Source of the DNA: Spiroplasma corruscae
GTDB lineage: Bacteria; Bacillota_I; Bacilli_A; Mycoplasmatales; Mycoplasmataceae
Assembly: GCF_002237575.1 (NCBI RefSeq)
Contig: NZ_CP022535.1
Span: 1,111,401-1,175,400, forward strand
DNA length: 64,000 nucleotides
Reading direction: 5' to 3'
Shown here: piece after piece, positions 45,532 through 55,821 of the stretch
Layout: every line of letters begins with the position of its first letter
Position numbering within the stretch: position 1 is the stretch's first letter
The notes under the pieces: generated by a model
The model's database searches: none
Told to the model about the DNA's origin: nothing
Seen by the model: only the letters and a program-made list of their open reading frames with translations
Made by a program: the position numbers and the translations under genes

Positions 45532-46059
45532 CTCCTCTAGAATTTTTTTAATTTCAATAACATTCAAATTTAAGTAGTTTAATCACTTAAATAATCTTTT
45601 TGTATTAATATCTTCACTTCAATTGTAATAATTTGATATTTTAATTCTATTTTTTTTAATGTAAAAGTTGTTTACAATATAATCTTCTCAAGATAAAGAG
45701 TTTTTGTTTTCTTCAAACTTAATTAAGTTGCTTAACGCATTTCTAATATCTATATCCCTTGCTTCTGCAACCCCTATTTTTTTTTGATTTTTTATTAGTT
45801 TTTTATTGATAAAAGCATTAAAACAGTTAAAATTTAAATAAGTATTAATAATATCACGTATTTTAATTCCTGGTCCGTCTGGGTCGGTAAAAATAATAAT
45901 TCCACGTGTTTTATTAATATTTGATATTACACTTAATTTTTGATTTGTTATTGCAAGTCCGTTAGTCTCAATGGTATCTATGTTATCATTTCCAAAAACC
46001 TTTTTTAGTTTAATAGTATCAGATATCCCTTCAACAACAACGACTTGAATAATTTTCAT
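45532..46059 (-). CDS. rnmV: Ribonuclease M5
   Basis: Toprim endonuclease that matures 5S rRNA ends. IIQVVVVEGISDTIKLKKVF holds the conserved Glu, and IIIFTDPDGPGIKIRDII holds the DxD pair. GVAEARDIDIRNAL is the family's 'EHA...I..AL' region in altered form. 175 aa once TGA codons are read as Trp. Divergent from the first mreB; about 100 bp lie between the starts. Confidence 0.93.
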
Positions 46060-46111
46060 ATATTATAACCTTTCTTGTGTATAAATGCTAGCATTCTTAA
46101 TGAGTTTATAG

Positions 46112-46117
46112 TATAAT
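46112..46117 (+). promoter_or_regulatory. -10 box upstream of the first mreB
   Basis: A TATAAT about 41 bp before the ATG at 46158; the -35 is weak. AAAGGAGG lies 9 bases before the ATG. Confidence 0.5.
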
Positions 46118-46157
46118 TATACACGAAGGGTTTTTTCTTATAAAGGAGGAAATAAAA

Positions 46158-47201
46158 ATGGCATCATGAGACCGTAAAAAAGAATTCGTAGCTCTTGATC
46201 TTGGTACAGCAAACGTTGTTGCTTACTTAGGTGGACAAGGAATCATTTATAATGAGCCTTCAACAATGGCTTACGATGTTCATACAAACACTGTAATTGC
46301 ATCAGGTGAAATGGCTTACGAAATGGTTGGTAAAACTAACGAAGACGTAAGAATGGTAGTACCATTAGTTGATGGAGTTATTGCTGATTTAGATGCAGCA
46401 AAAGATTTGATTAAAATCATATTCTCTCGAATTAAATTATCAGACATCTTGAAAAATTCTCTAGTAGTTCTTGCTTGCCCTTCAGGAGTTACTGAATTAG
46501 AAAGAGGAGCATTAAAACAAGTTGTTGTTGATATGGGAGCAAAAAAAGTTCTTGTTGAAGAAGAAGTTAAATTATCTGCAATTGGTGCAGGGATAAACAT
46601 CTCACTTGCTAGTGGACACTTGGTTGTTGATATTGGTGGAGGAACTACTGATATAGCTATTATATCTGCTGGGGATATCATTATTTCAAGATCAATCAAA
46701 GTTGCAGGAAATCACTTTGACGAAGAAATAAGAAAATACATTCGTGCTGAATATAACGTTTTAGTTGGTATTAAAACAGCTGAAAAAATTAAAATTGAAA
46801 TTGGTTCATTAACAAAAATTGATAATGGACGTACATTCCGTGCATTCGGACGTGATGTAATTTCAGGTTTACCAAGAGAAGTTATTATAGCACCAGATGA
46901 AGTTAAAAATGCATTGTTAGCACCATTCTCAAAAATTACTGATTTAATTGTTGAAGTTATGGAAAATACACCTGCTGAATTAGCTGGAGATATTATCAGA
47001 AATGGTATTACTATTTGTGGTGGTGGAGCATTAATAAGAGGAATTGACTCATACTTTGAATCAATATTCCAATTAAAAGTTATTAAAGCCCAAGACCCAC
47101 TATTAACAGTTATCGAAGGTGCAAAAGAATACGAAAAACAAGCTGAAAAATGACTTGAAATAGTAGACTTACGTGATTCAAGAGAATACGTAATTAAATA
47201 A
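46158..47201 (+). CDS. mreB: MreB actin-like protein, copy A
   Basis: Bacterial actin, cell-shape filament protein; in Spiroplasma several MreBs form the internal ribbon. The start is MASWDRKKEFVALDLGTANV (Trp = TGA). ATP-site segments: ALDLGTANVVAY (phosphate 1), LVEEEVKLSAIGAG (catalytic Glu region), VVDIGGGTTDIAII (phosphate 2), GDIIRNGITICGGGALIRGI (adenosine). 347 aa. All catalytic positions are intact. Followed by a strong terminator, so it is monocistronic. It belongs to the same broad type as copies D and E (the 'AIGAGIN' group). Confidence 0.96.
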
Positions 47202-47203
47202 TA

Positions 47204-47238
47204 AAAAAGAGATTTACATAAAAATCTCTTTTTTATTA
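47204..47238 (+). terminator. Terminator of mreB copy A
   Basis: AAAAAAGAGATTT and AAATCTCTTTTTT arms, starting right after the stop. Confidence 0.85.
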
Positions 47239-47473
47239 TTTTTTCTTGCTAAACCTTTATTAAAGAATAATTGGTAGTTATAAGTGCATAATATATTTTT
47301 AAATTAAATTATACAATATAAAATAAAAAAAATACTACACTTTTCTTTATTTTTTAGATATAATTTCAAAAGAGCAAAAAATTTTTTATATACAAATTTT
47401 TTTTTATTTTTTATATAATAGTTTTTTAGTAAAAAAAGTTTAAAATAAAATTATAGAAAAGTAGGTGTGACAA

Positions 47474-48508
47474 TTGGCAAAGTTAAATTTAAGAGCTGGA
47501 AAACACATTGCTATCGATATTGGGACATATAAAACCAGGATACATGTTGATGGTTTAGGAATAATTTTTAATCAGGCTTCATTAATAGCTGTTGATTACA
47601 AACTTAATAAAATAATAGCTTATGGAGATAATGCTAAAAAATATATTGGGATATTAAATGGTAACCTAAAAGTAACAAAACTTGTTAAACAAGGAGTTGT
47701 AACAAACCTAGAATTATTAAAAAGTTTCTTAGGTTATGCACTTTCAAAACATAAGGAAATATTAAAAACTGCATATGTAACATTAGCGTGTCCAGTTAAT
47801 TTAACTGGCTTGGAGAGAAATTCCTTAATAGAAGCGATTAAATCATTGGGAGTAGCATATGTAAAAGTTGAAGATGATGTCAAGTTAGCACTATTAGGTG
47901 CAGGGATTAACATTTCAAACCCTGACGGATTTTTATGTTTAGATATAGGTTGTGGTAAAACTACAATCGCTATGATCTCTACCGATACAACAATTGCATC
48001 TAAAACTTCGAAGTTCGGTGGTGCAACAATTGATGACGAAATAATCAAATTTTTAAAGTCTAAAAAATCAATTGTAGTTGGGGAAAAAACTGCAGAAGCT
48101 ATTAAGATTGGTGTTGCGTGCTTATTAAAACCAAAAGAAGCATTAAAAGCTAAGGCATATGGTTATGATATTACATCTGCTTTACCTAAGGAAATTGAAA
48201 TTACTGATAACGATATCTTGAAATTGGTTCAATATGTGTTTGCAAATTTAGCTGACACTGTAACAAATCTAATCGAGGTTTTATCTAATGAATCAGCGAT
48301 TGACGTTATTAGAAACGGAATAATTGTAACTGGTGGATTAGCAACTATTTATGGCATAAAAACATTTTTTGAAAAATATTTTGAAATTCCAGTAAAAGTC
48401 GCTAGAAATGCGTCTTCAGCAGTAATAGATGGAGCTGTTGCACACAAAGAAAAAACACTTAGAGAACTTGAATTAGATTTAGGTTTAATCCAAGAAGTAA
48501 TACAATAA
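47474..48508 (+). CDS. mreB: Divergent MreB, MreB3-like, copy B
   Basis: An MreB with a changed active site. The start is TTG 47474 with TAGGTG upstream (MAKLNLRAGKHIAIDIGTYK). The catalytic EE pair of other copies (VEEEVK) is DD here (VEDDVK, residues 134-135), and phosphate 2 reads CLDIGCGKTTIAM, with Lys162 for Thr and Thr164 for Asp. The phosphate-1 loop reads GTYKT rather than GTANT. The remaining fold motifs (IRNGIIVTGGLATIYGIKTF) persist, 344 aa. Acidic-to-acidic and Thr-to-Lys changes match what I recall for the MreB3 group of Spiroplasma, which hydrolyses ATP poorly. Its own promoter region; terminator behind. Confidence 0.93.
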   Translation: MAKLNLRAGKHIAIDIGTYKTRIHVDGLGIIFNQASLIAVDYKLNKIIAYGDNAKKYIGILNGNLKVTKLVKQGVVTNLELLKSFLGYALSKHKEILKTAYVTLACPVNLTGLERNSLIEAIKSLGVAYVKVEDDVKLALLGAGINISNPDGFLCLDIGCGKTTIAMISTDTTIASKTSKFGGATIDDEIIKFLKSKKSIVVGEKTAEAIKIGVACLLKPKEALKAKAYGYDITSALPKEIEITDNDILKLVQYVFANLADTVTNLIEVLSNESAIDVIRNGIIVTGGLATIYGIKTFFEKYFEIPVKVARNASSAVIDGAVAHKEKTLRELELDLGLIQEVIQ

Positions 48509-48533
48509 ATAAAAACTAAGGTTTTTATTTTTT
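48507..48533 (+). terminator. Terminator of the MreB3-like gene
   Basis: AATAAAAAC TAAG GTTTTTATT followed by T8. The stem is AT-rich, and the stop codon lies in its left arm. Confidence 0.65.
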
Positions 48534-48585
48534 TTTGTTTATTAATGTATTAATTTATATAAAATTAATTTAGACGGAGGCCACT

Positions 48586-50238
48586 ATGAGTATTTTACTT
48601 AACTCAATAAAGAGCAAATTACAAAAAGCTATTAATAATCTTGGTTTTGAAGGAGAACTGATTGTTGAAAAAACAAAATCAACAGAACATGCTGACTATG
48701 CAACAAACTTTGCATTGATAAACTCTAAAAACAATAACATGAAACCTCTTGTACTTGCAGAAGAAATTAAAAAAGAGTTATTAAGAGATAAAGAAATAAT
48801 AAAAAATATAGAAATTGCAGGACCAGGTTTTATAAATATTTCAATTGATGATAAAGAATTAATAAGAGTAGTTGATGCTATAATAGAAAAAAAAGATAAA
48901 TATGGTGAATCTCCTAAAAAAAACAAGATTTATAACTTAGAAATAATATCTGCTAATCCTACTGGGTATTTACATATTGGTCATGCAAGAAATGGCGTTG
49001 TTGGTGACTCGGTAAGAAGAATACTAGAATTTGCTGGATATGAAGTTCAAACTGAGTATTACACAAACGATGCTGGTAACCAAATTAACATTTTAGCAGT
49101 AACTGTTTTTTATAATTATTTAACGTTATTAAAAATAAATATAGATAAGCCAGAAGAAATGTATGGTGGAGATATGTATGAAGAGTTTGCAAAAATTTTA
49201 GTATTAAAGTTTGGCGATAAATATAAAAATAATAAAATCCAAAATAATAAAATTGATAACGAAAAAGTACATGAGCTATTTAAACAAGAATCAATGACAT
49301 ATTTCCTTAATATTATTAAAGAACAAATATGCATGATGGATATAAAAATAGACCATTATTCTAGTGAGCAAAAAATGTATGATGATAATCTAATCGATAA
49401 AATGTTGACTTTATATAATAAAATTGGAAAAACCTATGAAAAAGATAACGCATTATGACTTAAAACTACCGAATTCGGAGATGATAAGGATAGAGTCTTA
49501 AGAAAATCAGATGGAAGTTATACATATATTACCCCTGATATTGCTTGTCATGATGAAAGAATAAGAAGAACAAATGCAGATAAATATGTAAATTTTTGAG
49601 GTGGTGATCACCATGGTTATATTACAAGAGTTCGTGCTGGTTTAGCTTTATTGAACCATAAATTTGACATACTTGATATTGATATAATACAAATGGTACG
49701 TTTAATAAAAGATGGTGAAGAGTATAAAATGTCAAAAAGAAAAGGAACTGCTGTTTGAATGATTGACTTATTAGAAATGGTTGGGAAAGATGCAATAAGA
49801 TATATGTTAGCATCAAAAAACCCATCATCTCATATGGATTTTGATCTTGATTTAATGGTGGAAAAAAACTCAACAAACCCTGTATACTATGCCCAATATG
49901 CTACTGCAAGATCTAGAAAACTAATGAATAAATCAAATGCTGAAATAAAAGATTATGATAATATAAGTTGGAATGTAAAAGAAAAAGAAATTATAATGCA
50001 TCTTGATGACCTAAACATAACAGTCGAAAATGCAGCAAGTAAAAGATTACCAAATATAATTTGTGATTATATTCAAAAACTAGCAAAACTATTCCACTCT
50101 TATTATGGGAGTGATAAAATAATTGATAAAGAAAATGATAATTTGACAGCACAAAAAATGCTGTTAGTTAAATCAGTTTATCAGGTTTTAATTAATACAC
50201 TTAATCTTATAGGAGTAGGAATTAAAGACGATATGTAG
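48586..50238 (+). CDS. argS: Arginyl-tRNA synthetase
   Basis: Class I synthetase. [20 protein letters not shown] has [16 protein letters not shown] follows, and [20 protein letters not shown] has the KMSKS-type loop with TGA-Trp. The N-terminal additional domain and C-terminal anticodon domain are complete; 550 aa. GACGGAGGCCACTATG marks the start. The MATE gene follows 15 bp later, so argS and MATE are probably co-transcribed. Confidence 0.95.
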
Positions 50239-50253
50239 AAAGTAGGAATTACT

Positions 50254-52107
50254 TTGGTTGATATTAGTTCAAAAAAATATAAATTTAAAGAGTTTGAAAA
50301 TAAACATACTGTATACATTACAAAAAGGGAGTGAATATTAAGATATTCACACCCTTTTGTAGCATTAATGTTCATGGCAGGTCCGATGATGATGATTTCA
50401 CTTGTAAATGGTTTATACGGGGTCTTGGACAAACAACTCACACTTAACTTTGCCACTAGTCAAATAGAAAAGTTGTATAGTAACTTTAATAACTCTGTAA
50501 ATGGTCCTGGTATTGATTTTGGATCAACAATGGAACAATCAGCAACCGATGTGTTTAAGCAAATTATAAATGTTTCAACACAATACTCGAACACTGTTGT
50601 AATAATTTTAGAGTCGCTTTCAATGTTAACAGCTATCGGTACTGCTATTAATTTTGGTCAATACATGGGTCAAAGAGACAAAAATAAAATGAACCAAGTA
50701 TTAATTAATGGTTTAATGCAAACAGTTATACTTTCAATAATAAGTCTAGTTGTAATGTATTTTCTATCTCAGTTTATATTGGTATGGCAAACAGGAGTAT
50801 CATGAGCTGATCGTGATTCAACTCTTTCTTACTCTTTATCGAAGGAATACTGTTCTGCTTTTGTATTTAGTTTTCCATTATTAAGTATGGCAATGTTTTC
50901 AACAACCCTATTAAGAACAGAAGGTAAGATATGATTTGTAGTAATAGTTAACTTGGTATCAGTTGGACTAAATGCAATATTCGGATTTATTTTCCTTGAT
51001 ATACTTCAACTTGGAATGGCCGGTGCAGTTTATGGGTCTATGGTTGCTTGGTCATTTATGATAATATCTTCTATAATATTAGTATATTGTTCAAAAAATA
51101 CTTTTCTAAGACCTGAGTTTAGCAAGTTCAAATTTAACAATAAAGAGGCTCTTGAAATATGAATGAATGGTGTAGGACCATTCTTTATGAATGGTGCATT
51201 CGGTATTATTAGCGGTATATCAACAAGAATGGTTGGTGATATACACAATGGTGAGGAAATGTATAGGAATGGCCTTGCAGTCAAAATAACATTTTATCCA
51301 GATGCATCAAATAAGGATTATTATCATGAAGAATATGTCACAGATACCGTTAGGGTTCTTTCATCAGCATTTCCTTGAAATATGATTGTTTGAGCCCCTA
51401 TTGTGGGAATAATACAAGGTGGTGTTAATACGGTTGCTTATAGTAAAGGCGCCGGCAAAAACATTAGGTTATGACAAGTTATTAAATGGATGTTAATAGT
51501 TAACTTAATTTGAACAATAGCAATTATGTTTATTATAACTATTTTAGGTTCGTATATGATGCAAATGTTTGATGGGCCTACAAATGGTTCATGAAGTTCT
51601 AATGATAAACGATGATGATTTGTTATGTATTTATCATGTGTTATATTTGCAACATCAACATTTGCTGCAATGCCTTATTTTAATGGTATTGGAAAAAGCT
51701 GAGTTTCAATACTTATATCATTATCAAGGACTTTTATATTTCAAATAAGTTTCTTGTTTATTGGATATTATGTGGCAAAAGCTGCATCAATGGATGGTAC
51801 AAAAGATTGATTATATTTCTTAATTTACTCTTTTAGTGAAATACCAGGCGGATTACTTGCATTAGTTTTATTATGATTATCTTTTAGCAAAAATAAGAAA
51901 TTAGGTATCATGGATAAGGAAGATGAATTTGAAAAAATAAGTTATCAAGATGCAAGACTTTCTCAACTTATTATTGATCACAATAAAAGAGTCATAATAT
52001 TAAATTCTAAAAAATTAGAAATAAATAAGCTTACTGGTCTTTTAGAAAAAGAATATGAAATTACAGAACTTAAATTTTTAAAAGTCCAGAATAAACAAAA
52101 AAACTAG
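50254..52107 (+). CDS. MATE-family multidrug/cation efflux transporter with C-terminal cytosolic tail
   Basis: A 617-aa polytopic protein with about 12 spans in two halves. The first shows PMMMISLVNGLYGVLDKQLT (family 'P......l.g.vD' pattern), and later ones include a TLLRTEGK segment and FFMNGAFGIISGISTRMVGD as in the second half. Many TGA are Trp. TTG 50254 is chosen as start because it opens the frame with AGTAGGA upstream. After the last span a charged tail of about 70 residues (DKEDEFEKISYQDARLSQL) extends beyond usual MATE length. The stop TAG lies in the stem of its terminator, which an IS has split. Confidence 0.85.
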
Positions 52108-52113
52108 CATTCG
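52098..52113 (+). terminator. Left part of the MATE terminator, with target duplication TTCG
   Basis: AAAAAACTAGCATTCG up to 52113 joins CTAGGTTTTTTT after 53378 to rebuild AAAAAACTAGC-ATTC-GCTAGGTTTTTT, a perfect terminator now interrupted in its loop. TTCG 52110-52113 is repeated at 53375-53378. Confidence 0.75.
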
Positions 52114-52114
52114 T

Positions 52115-52182
52115 GAACATCTGAAATAAAATTGACAGTAAAAAAGTATTTTTATTGTAAAAATTTTATTGAAAGGTGTTCT
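52115..52182 (+). promoter_or_regulatory. Leader hairpin of the IS, sequestering the transposase ribosome site
   Basis: GAACATCT (52115) pairs with AGGTGTTC (about 52173-52180), and the arms extend inward imperfectly (AATAAAATT / AATTTTATT). The right arm contains AAAGGTG, the only ribosome site before ATG 52189, so transcripts entering from outside would fold it away. Confidence 0.6.
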
Positions 52183-52188
52183 TTTTAT

Positions 52189-53350
52189 ATGGCAAAACAA
52201 TGATCAAAACATGAAAAATTAACATAATTAATGAAGTAAAAGAAGTTGGAATAATTAATACTGCAGTGAAATTTAATTTAAGCACCAGTACTATTAAGAG
52301 ATGAAAACATGAGATAGGAACTAAAGGAGAAGGTGCTTTAGAATGAGGTAATGGAGTTCAAGCTAAAAGTAATATTAAGAAGTTCAAATCTCACGATTGG
52401 TTATTTAAAGATCCTGATGATATGAGTTTAGAAGAATTGAGAGAAGCATTAAAATTAGAGCTCGCTTTAAAAAAGCATTTGACGAAGACTGTTAAGGAAA
52501 AGTACTTCGCCATTTTTATTACAAAAAAGTCTTTTTCATTAAAAATAGTTTGTAAATACTTAGGAGTATCAAGATATGGTTATTTAAAATGTTTAAAAAC
52601 AGGTAAACCTAAATACAAAAACTATGATACAAAAATTTCTAACAAAATTATTTATATATAATCTATTTAAAAAAACGTTATGGCTACAATATGATTACAC
52701 TCATGTTAAATAAGTATTTTAAAATAAGCTCAAAACCTTGGATTGTATACAAATATATGAAAATATTAGGCATTAAGGCGGTTAAAAAGAAAAGAGTACC
52801 CGATTATGATAAATCAGGTCCATTAATATTTGAAAATATTCTAAACAGAAATTTTAAAGCAAAGAATTTAAATGAAAAATGAGTTACAGATGTTACTTAC
52901 ATTAAAACAAGTTCATGGACGGCTTATTTATAAGTTATTAAAGACTTATACAATTTAGAAATAGTAGATTAAAAACTTTCTAGAAGATCTGATAATGAAC
53001 TTTGTCATACAAATTTAAAATCTGCAATCACAAAAAAAGGTAAACCAAAACTTATTCATTCTGATCAAGGTTCGCCATACACAAACTAAACTTGAAAATA
53101 TTTATGTGATTATAATAATATAAAGATTTCTATGTCAAGAAGAGGCAATTCTCCTGATAACGGCGCATGTTAATCGTTTTTTGGAACTTTAAAAAACGAG
53201 TGTATTTATACTTATAAAGTAAATGAGCTAAACTATTCTAATATATATAATATAATTTCTGATTATAGTAAGTTTTATAATTACGTAAGACCTTCATTAA
53301 AGTATAAAAAAACTCTATACGAAATTCGTATGGAGAAAGTATCTTTTTAA
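52189..53350 (+). pseudogene. Broken IS3-type transposase (orfA and orfB)
   Basis: orfA starts MAKQWSKHEK (TGA-Trp), shifts frame near 52231, then continues EVKEVGIINTAVKFNLSTST and IKRWKHEIG (helix-turn-helix) to about 52661. orfB after another shift has ITLMLNKYFKISSKPWIVYK, the integrase core with WVTDVTYIKT (first Asp), LIHSDQGSPY (second Asp) and FGTLKNECIY (Glu). Four TAA stops (about 52931, 52969, 53088, 53171) each look like single-base changes. The end is MEKVSF at TAA 53350. Confidence 0.85.
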
Positions 53351-53374
53351 TGTCAATTTTAATTGACAAATTCA

Positions 53375-53390
53375 TTCGCTAGGTTTTTTT
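53375..53390 (+). terminator. Right part of the split MATE terminator, with target duplication TTCG
   Basis: TTCG at 53375-53378 repeats the four bases before the IS, followed by CTAGGTTTTTTT, the missing right arm and T-run. Confidence 0.75.
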
Positions 53391-53449
53391 CTTTTTTAAT
53401 TACTTTCTAATATATAATTGCATTATATTTTAACACATTAAAAGTCAAG

Positions 53450-53478
53450 TTGCAAAAATAATAAATTTATGCTAAACT
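53450..53478 (+). promoter_or_regulatory. Promoter for the mreB C-D pair
   Basis: TTGCAA, a 17-bp gap, then TAAACT with a TGC extension immediately before it (TGCTAAACT), 84 bp ahead of the ATG. A TATAAA at 53501 could be an alternative. Confidence 0.5.
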
Positions 53479-53562
53479 TAATGTATGTTATGTATTCTAC
53501 TATAAATAGGTATACATAATCATAAAATAAAAACGTTAGAGATTTTAAGAAGGAGAAAAAAA

Positions 53563-54597
53563 ATGGCTATAAACAAAAAACCAACATTTGTTTCAATGGA
53601 CCTTGGAACTGCTAATACATTAGTATATATTGCTGGTCAAGGTGTAGTATATAACGAACCATCAATAGTTGCATACAGAATTAAAGAAAACAGAATAATT
53701 GCTGTTGGAACTGAAGCTTATAAAATGATCGGTAAAGGTAACAAAACAATTCGTGTTGTTAAACCAATGGTTGATGGAGTTATTACTGACATTAGAGCAA
53801 CTGAAGCTCAACTAAGATATATTTTCCAAAAATTACGTATTTCTAAACAATTAAAACATTCAATTATGTTGTTGGCATGTCCATCAGTAATTACTGAACT
53901 AGAAAAAACAGCATTGAAGAAAATTGCTATTAACTTAGGTGCAGACCAAGTATTCGTTGAAGAAGAAGTTAAGATGGCAGCCCTAGGTGGTGGAGTAAAC
54001 ATATATGCACCAACTGGAAACTTAATAGTTGATATGGGTGGGGGAACTACTGATATAGCAGTTCTTGCATCAGGAGATATCGTTTTATCAAAATCTGTTA
54101 AAGTTGCAGGGAACTATTTAAATGATGAATGTCAAAAATTCATAAGATCACAATACGGTCTTGAAATTGGATCAAAAACTGCTGAATCAATCAAAGTTAA
54201 TGTTGGTTCATTAGCAAAATACCCTGATGAAAGAAGAATGAAAGTTTATGGACGTGACGTTGTTTCAGGGCTTCCAAGAGAAATTGAAATAACACCAGAA
54301 GAAGTTCGTGAAGTACTAAAAGTGCCTGTATCTAGAATAATTGACTTAACAGTTCAAGTACTTGAAGATACACCACCTGAATTAGCTGGAGATATCTTCA
54401 GAAATGGTATTACAATTTGTGGTGGTGGAGCATTAATTAGAGGTATTGATAAATACTTTGCTGATACTTTACAATTACCAACAAAAATTGGTGAACAACC
54501 ATTATTAGCAGTTATAAACGGTACTAAAAAATTTGAATCTGAAATTTGAGAAATTATAAAAGCTCAAAGACATCACGAAGATGTAATGGGTAGATAA
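53563..54597 (+). CDS. mreB: MreB actin-like protein, copy C
   Basis: Start MAINKKPTFVSMDLGTANTL after AAGGAG. Active-site segments are intact: MDLGTANTLVYI, VEEEVKMAALGGGVNI, VDMGGGTTDIAVLA and GDIFRNGITICGGGALIRGI. The 344-aa protein ends with a basic/His tail (KAQRHHEDVMGR) after a TGA-Trp. It differs from copies A, D and E in the ALGGG loop and the QKLRISKQLKHSIMLLACPS region, and so resembles the MreB2/MreB5 branch; the exact number is not assigned. Copy D follows after 49 bp without a terminator, so C and D form one transcript. Confidence 0.96.
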
Positions 54598-54646
54598 TAA
54601 TTAATAATATTTATAACAAATCTTAATAGAAATGAGGGGACTTACT

Positions 54647-55696
54647 ATGTATCAAGAAACTAAAAGACCTTTTATTTCACTAGACCTTGGCACAAGTAAC
54701 ATATTAGCTTATGTTTCAGGCCAAGGTATTGTTTATAACCAACCAAGTTTAATGGCATATGACATTAATACTAATACTTTAGTAGCTATTGGTGAAGATG
54801 CATATGACATGGTTGGTAAGACAAGTGATAATATTAGAATCATTACACCGCTAATCGATGGTGTAATCGCTGATTTAGACGCGGCTAAAGATTTATTAAA
54901 ACATATATTTAACAGACTAAAAATGATGAATTTCTGGAAAAACTCAATTGTTGTACTTGCGTGTCCAAGTGGTGTAACTGAATTAGAGAGAGATGCATTA
55001 AAAATGGTTGCTAAAGATATGGGAGCTGACTTAGTAGTTATAGAAGAAGAAGTTAAGATGGCAGCAATTGGTGCAGGCATTAACATAGAATTACCAAACG
55101 GACATTTAGTTGTCGACATCGGTGGCGGAACTACTGATATAGCTATTTTATCAGCAGGTGAAGTCGTTACATCCAAGTCTGTTAAGGTTGCGGGTAACTA
55201 CTTCAATAACGAAATATTAAAATATGTTCGTTCAGAGTATAATATGGCAATTGGTACTACGACTTCTGAAAACGTTAAAAAAAATATGGGTTCATTAGTA
55301 CAATATCCCAACGAAAGATCAATGCAAATTTATGGTAGAGATATTATTTCCGGCTTACCAAAAGAAGCTAAGTTAAATTCAGAGGAAATAAGAAATATTT
55401 TACTAAGTGCTTTTAGTAAAATTACAGATCTTGTAATTGAAATACTTGAAGAAATACCTCCTGAGTTAGCCGGAGACATAATGAAAAATGGTATGATTTT
55501 ATGTGGTGGTGGAGCCTTAATAAGAAATATTGATAAATACTTCTATGATATATTCCAATTACCAACAAAAATAGCAGCTGAACCTTTAGGATGTGTTATC
55601 GAAGGAACAAAAGCTTATGAAAAAATAATAGTAAAAAGAGTTAATGAAGGGTTATATGACGCAAGTCAAGATACTTATTTAAAAAAACTCTCATAA
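54647..55696 (+). CDS. mreB: MreB actin-like protein, copy D
   Basis: The start is ATG 54647 (MYQETKRPFISLDLGTSNIL). An ATG 15 bp earlier would place the GAGGGG ribosome site inside the gene and is rejected. Motifs LDLGTSNILAYV, IEEEVKMAAIGAGINI, VDIGGGTTDIAILS and GDIMKNGMILCGGGALIRNI are intact. 349 aa, with a charged C-terminal extension (KRVNEGLYDASQDTYLKKLS). Closest to copy E. Terminator behind. Confidence 0.96.
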   Translation: MYQETKRPFISLDLGTSNILAYVSGQGIVYNQPSLMAYDINTNTLVAIGEDAYDMVGKTSDNIRIITPLIDGVIADLDAAKDLLKHIFNRLKMMNFWKNSIVVLACPSGVTELERDALKMVAKDMGADLVVIEEEVKMAAIGAGINIELPNGHLVVDIGGGTTDIAILSAGEVVTSKSVKVAGNYFNNEILKYVRSEYNMAIGTTTSENVKKNMGSLVQYPNERSMQIYGRDIISGLPKEAKLNSEEIRNILLSAFSKITDLVIEILEEIPPELAGDIMKNGMILCGGGALIRNIDKYFYDIFQLPTKIAAEPLGCVIEGTKAYEKIIVKRVNEGLYDASQDTYLKKLS

Positions 55697-55702
55697 AAAC
55701 TA

Positions 55703-55733
55703 TAAAGTCTGTATTTAATACAGACTTTTTTAT
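55703..55733 (+). terminator. Terminator of mreB copy D
   Basis: AAAGTCTGTAT TTA ATACAGACTTTTTT hairpin, 7 bp after the stop. Confidence 0.9.
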
Positions 55734-55761
55734 TAATTATATATACTAATATATTATTGTA

Positions 55762-55790
55762 TTGTTTTATTCTTTATTTAATAGTATAAT
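55762..55790 (+). promoter_or_regulatory. Promoter of mreB copy E
   Basis: TTGTTT, 17 bp, TATAAT, 31 bp before the ATG at 55822. Confidence 0.65.
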
Positions 55791-55821
55791 TATAAAAATT
55801 ATTGGTTTTTAGGAGGTAAAA

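Larger units (their letters stand above)
52114..53374 (+). mobile_element. Insertion sequence, IS3 family type, decayed (1261 bp)
   Basis: The ends TGAACATCT... and ...AATTCA are inverted (TGAA/TTCA) and share ATTGACA-TAAAAA further in. They are flanked by the direct repeat TTCG. Inside is an orfA/orfB transposase with DDE motifs. The element landed in the terminator loop of the MATE gene. Transposase frames are broken, so it is no longer autonomous. Confidence 0.8.

Noticed and set aside
46316..46699. Long open frame antisense to mreB copy A (and similar ones opposite copies B-E)
   Set aside because: They mirror the conserved sense codons of all five paralogues, have no ribosome sites, and the sense proteins are certain.
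52655..52690. A-rich slippery site between orfA and orfB as programmed frameshift
   Set aside because: An A7 run is present as in IS3 elements, but another frameshift in orfA and four TAA stops in orfB show plain decay.
54632..54646. Upstream ATG for mreB copy D
   Set aside because: Using it would put the GAGGGG ribosome site inside the gene; the ATG at 54647 has correct spacing and matches the other copies' N-termini.
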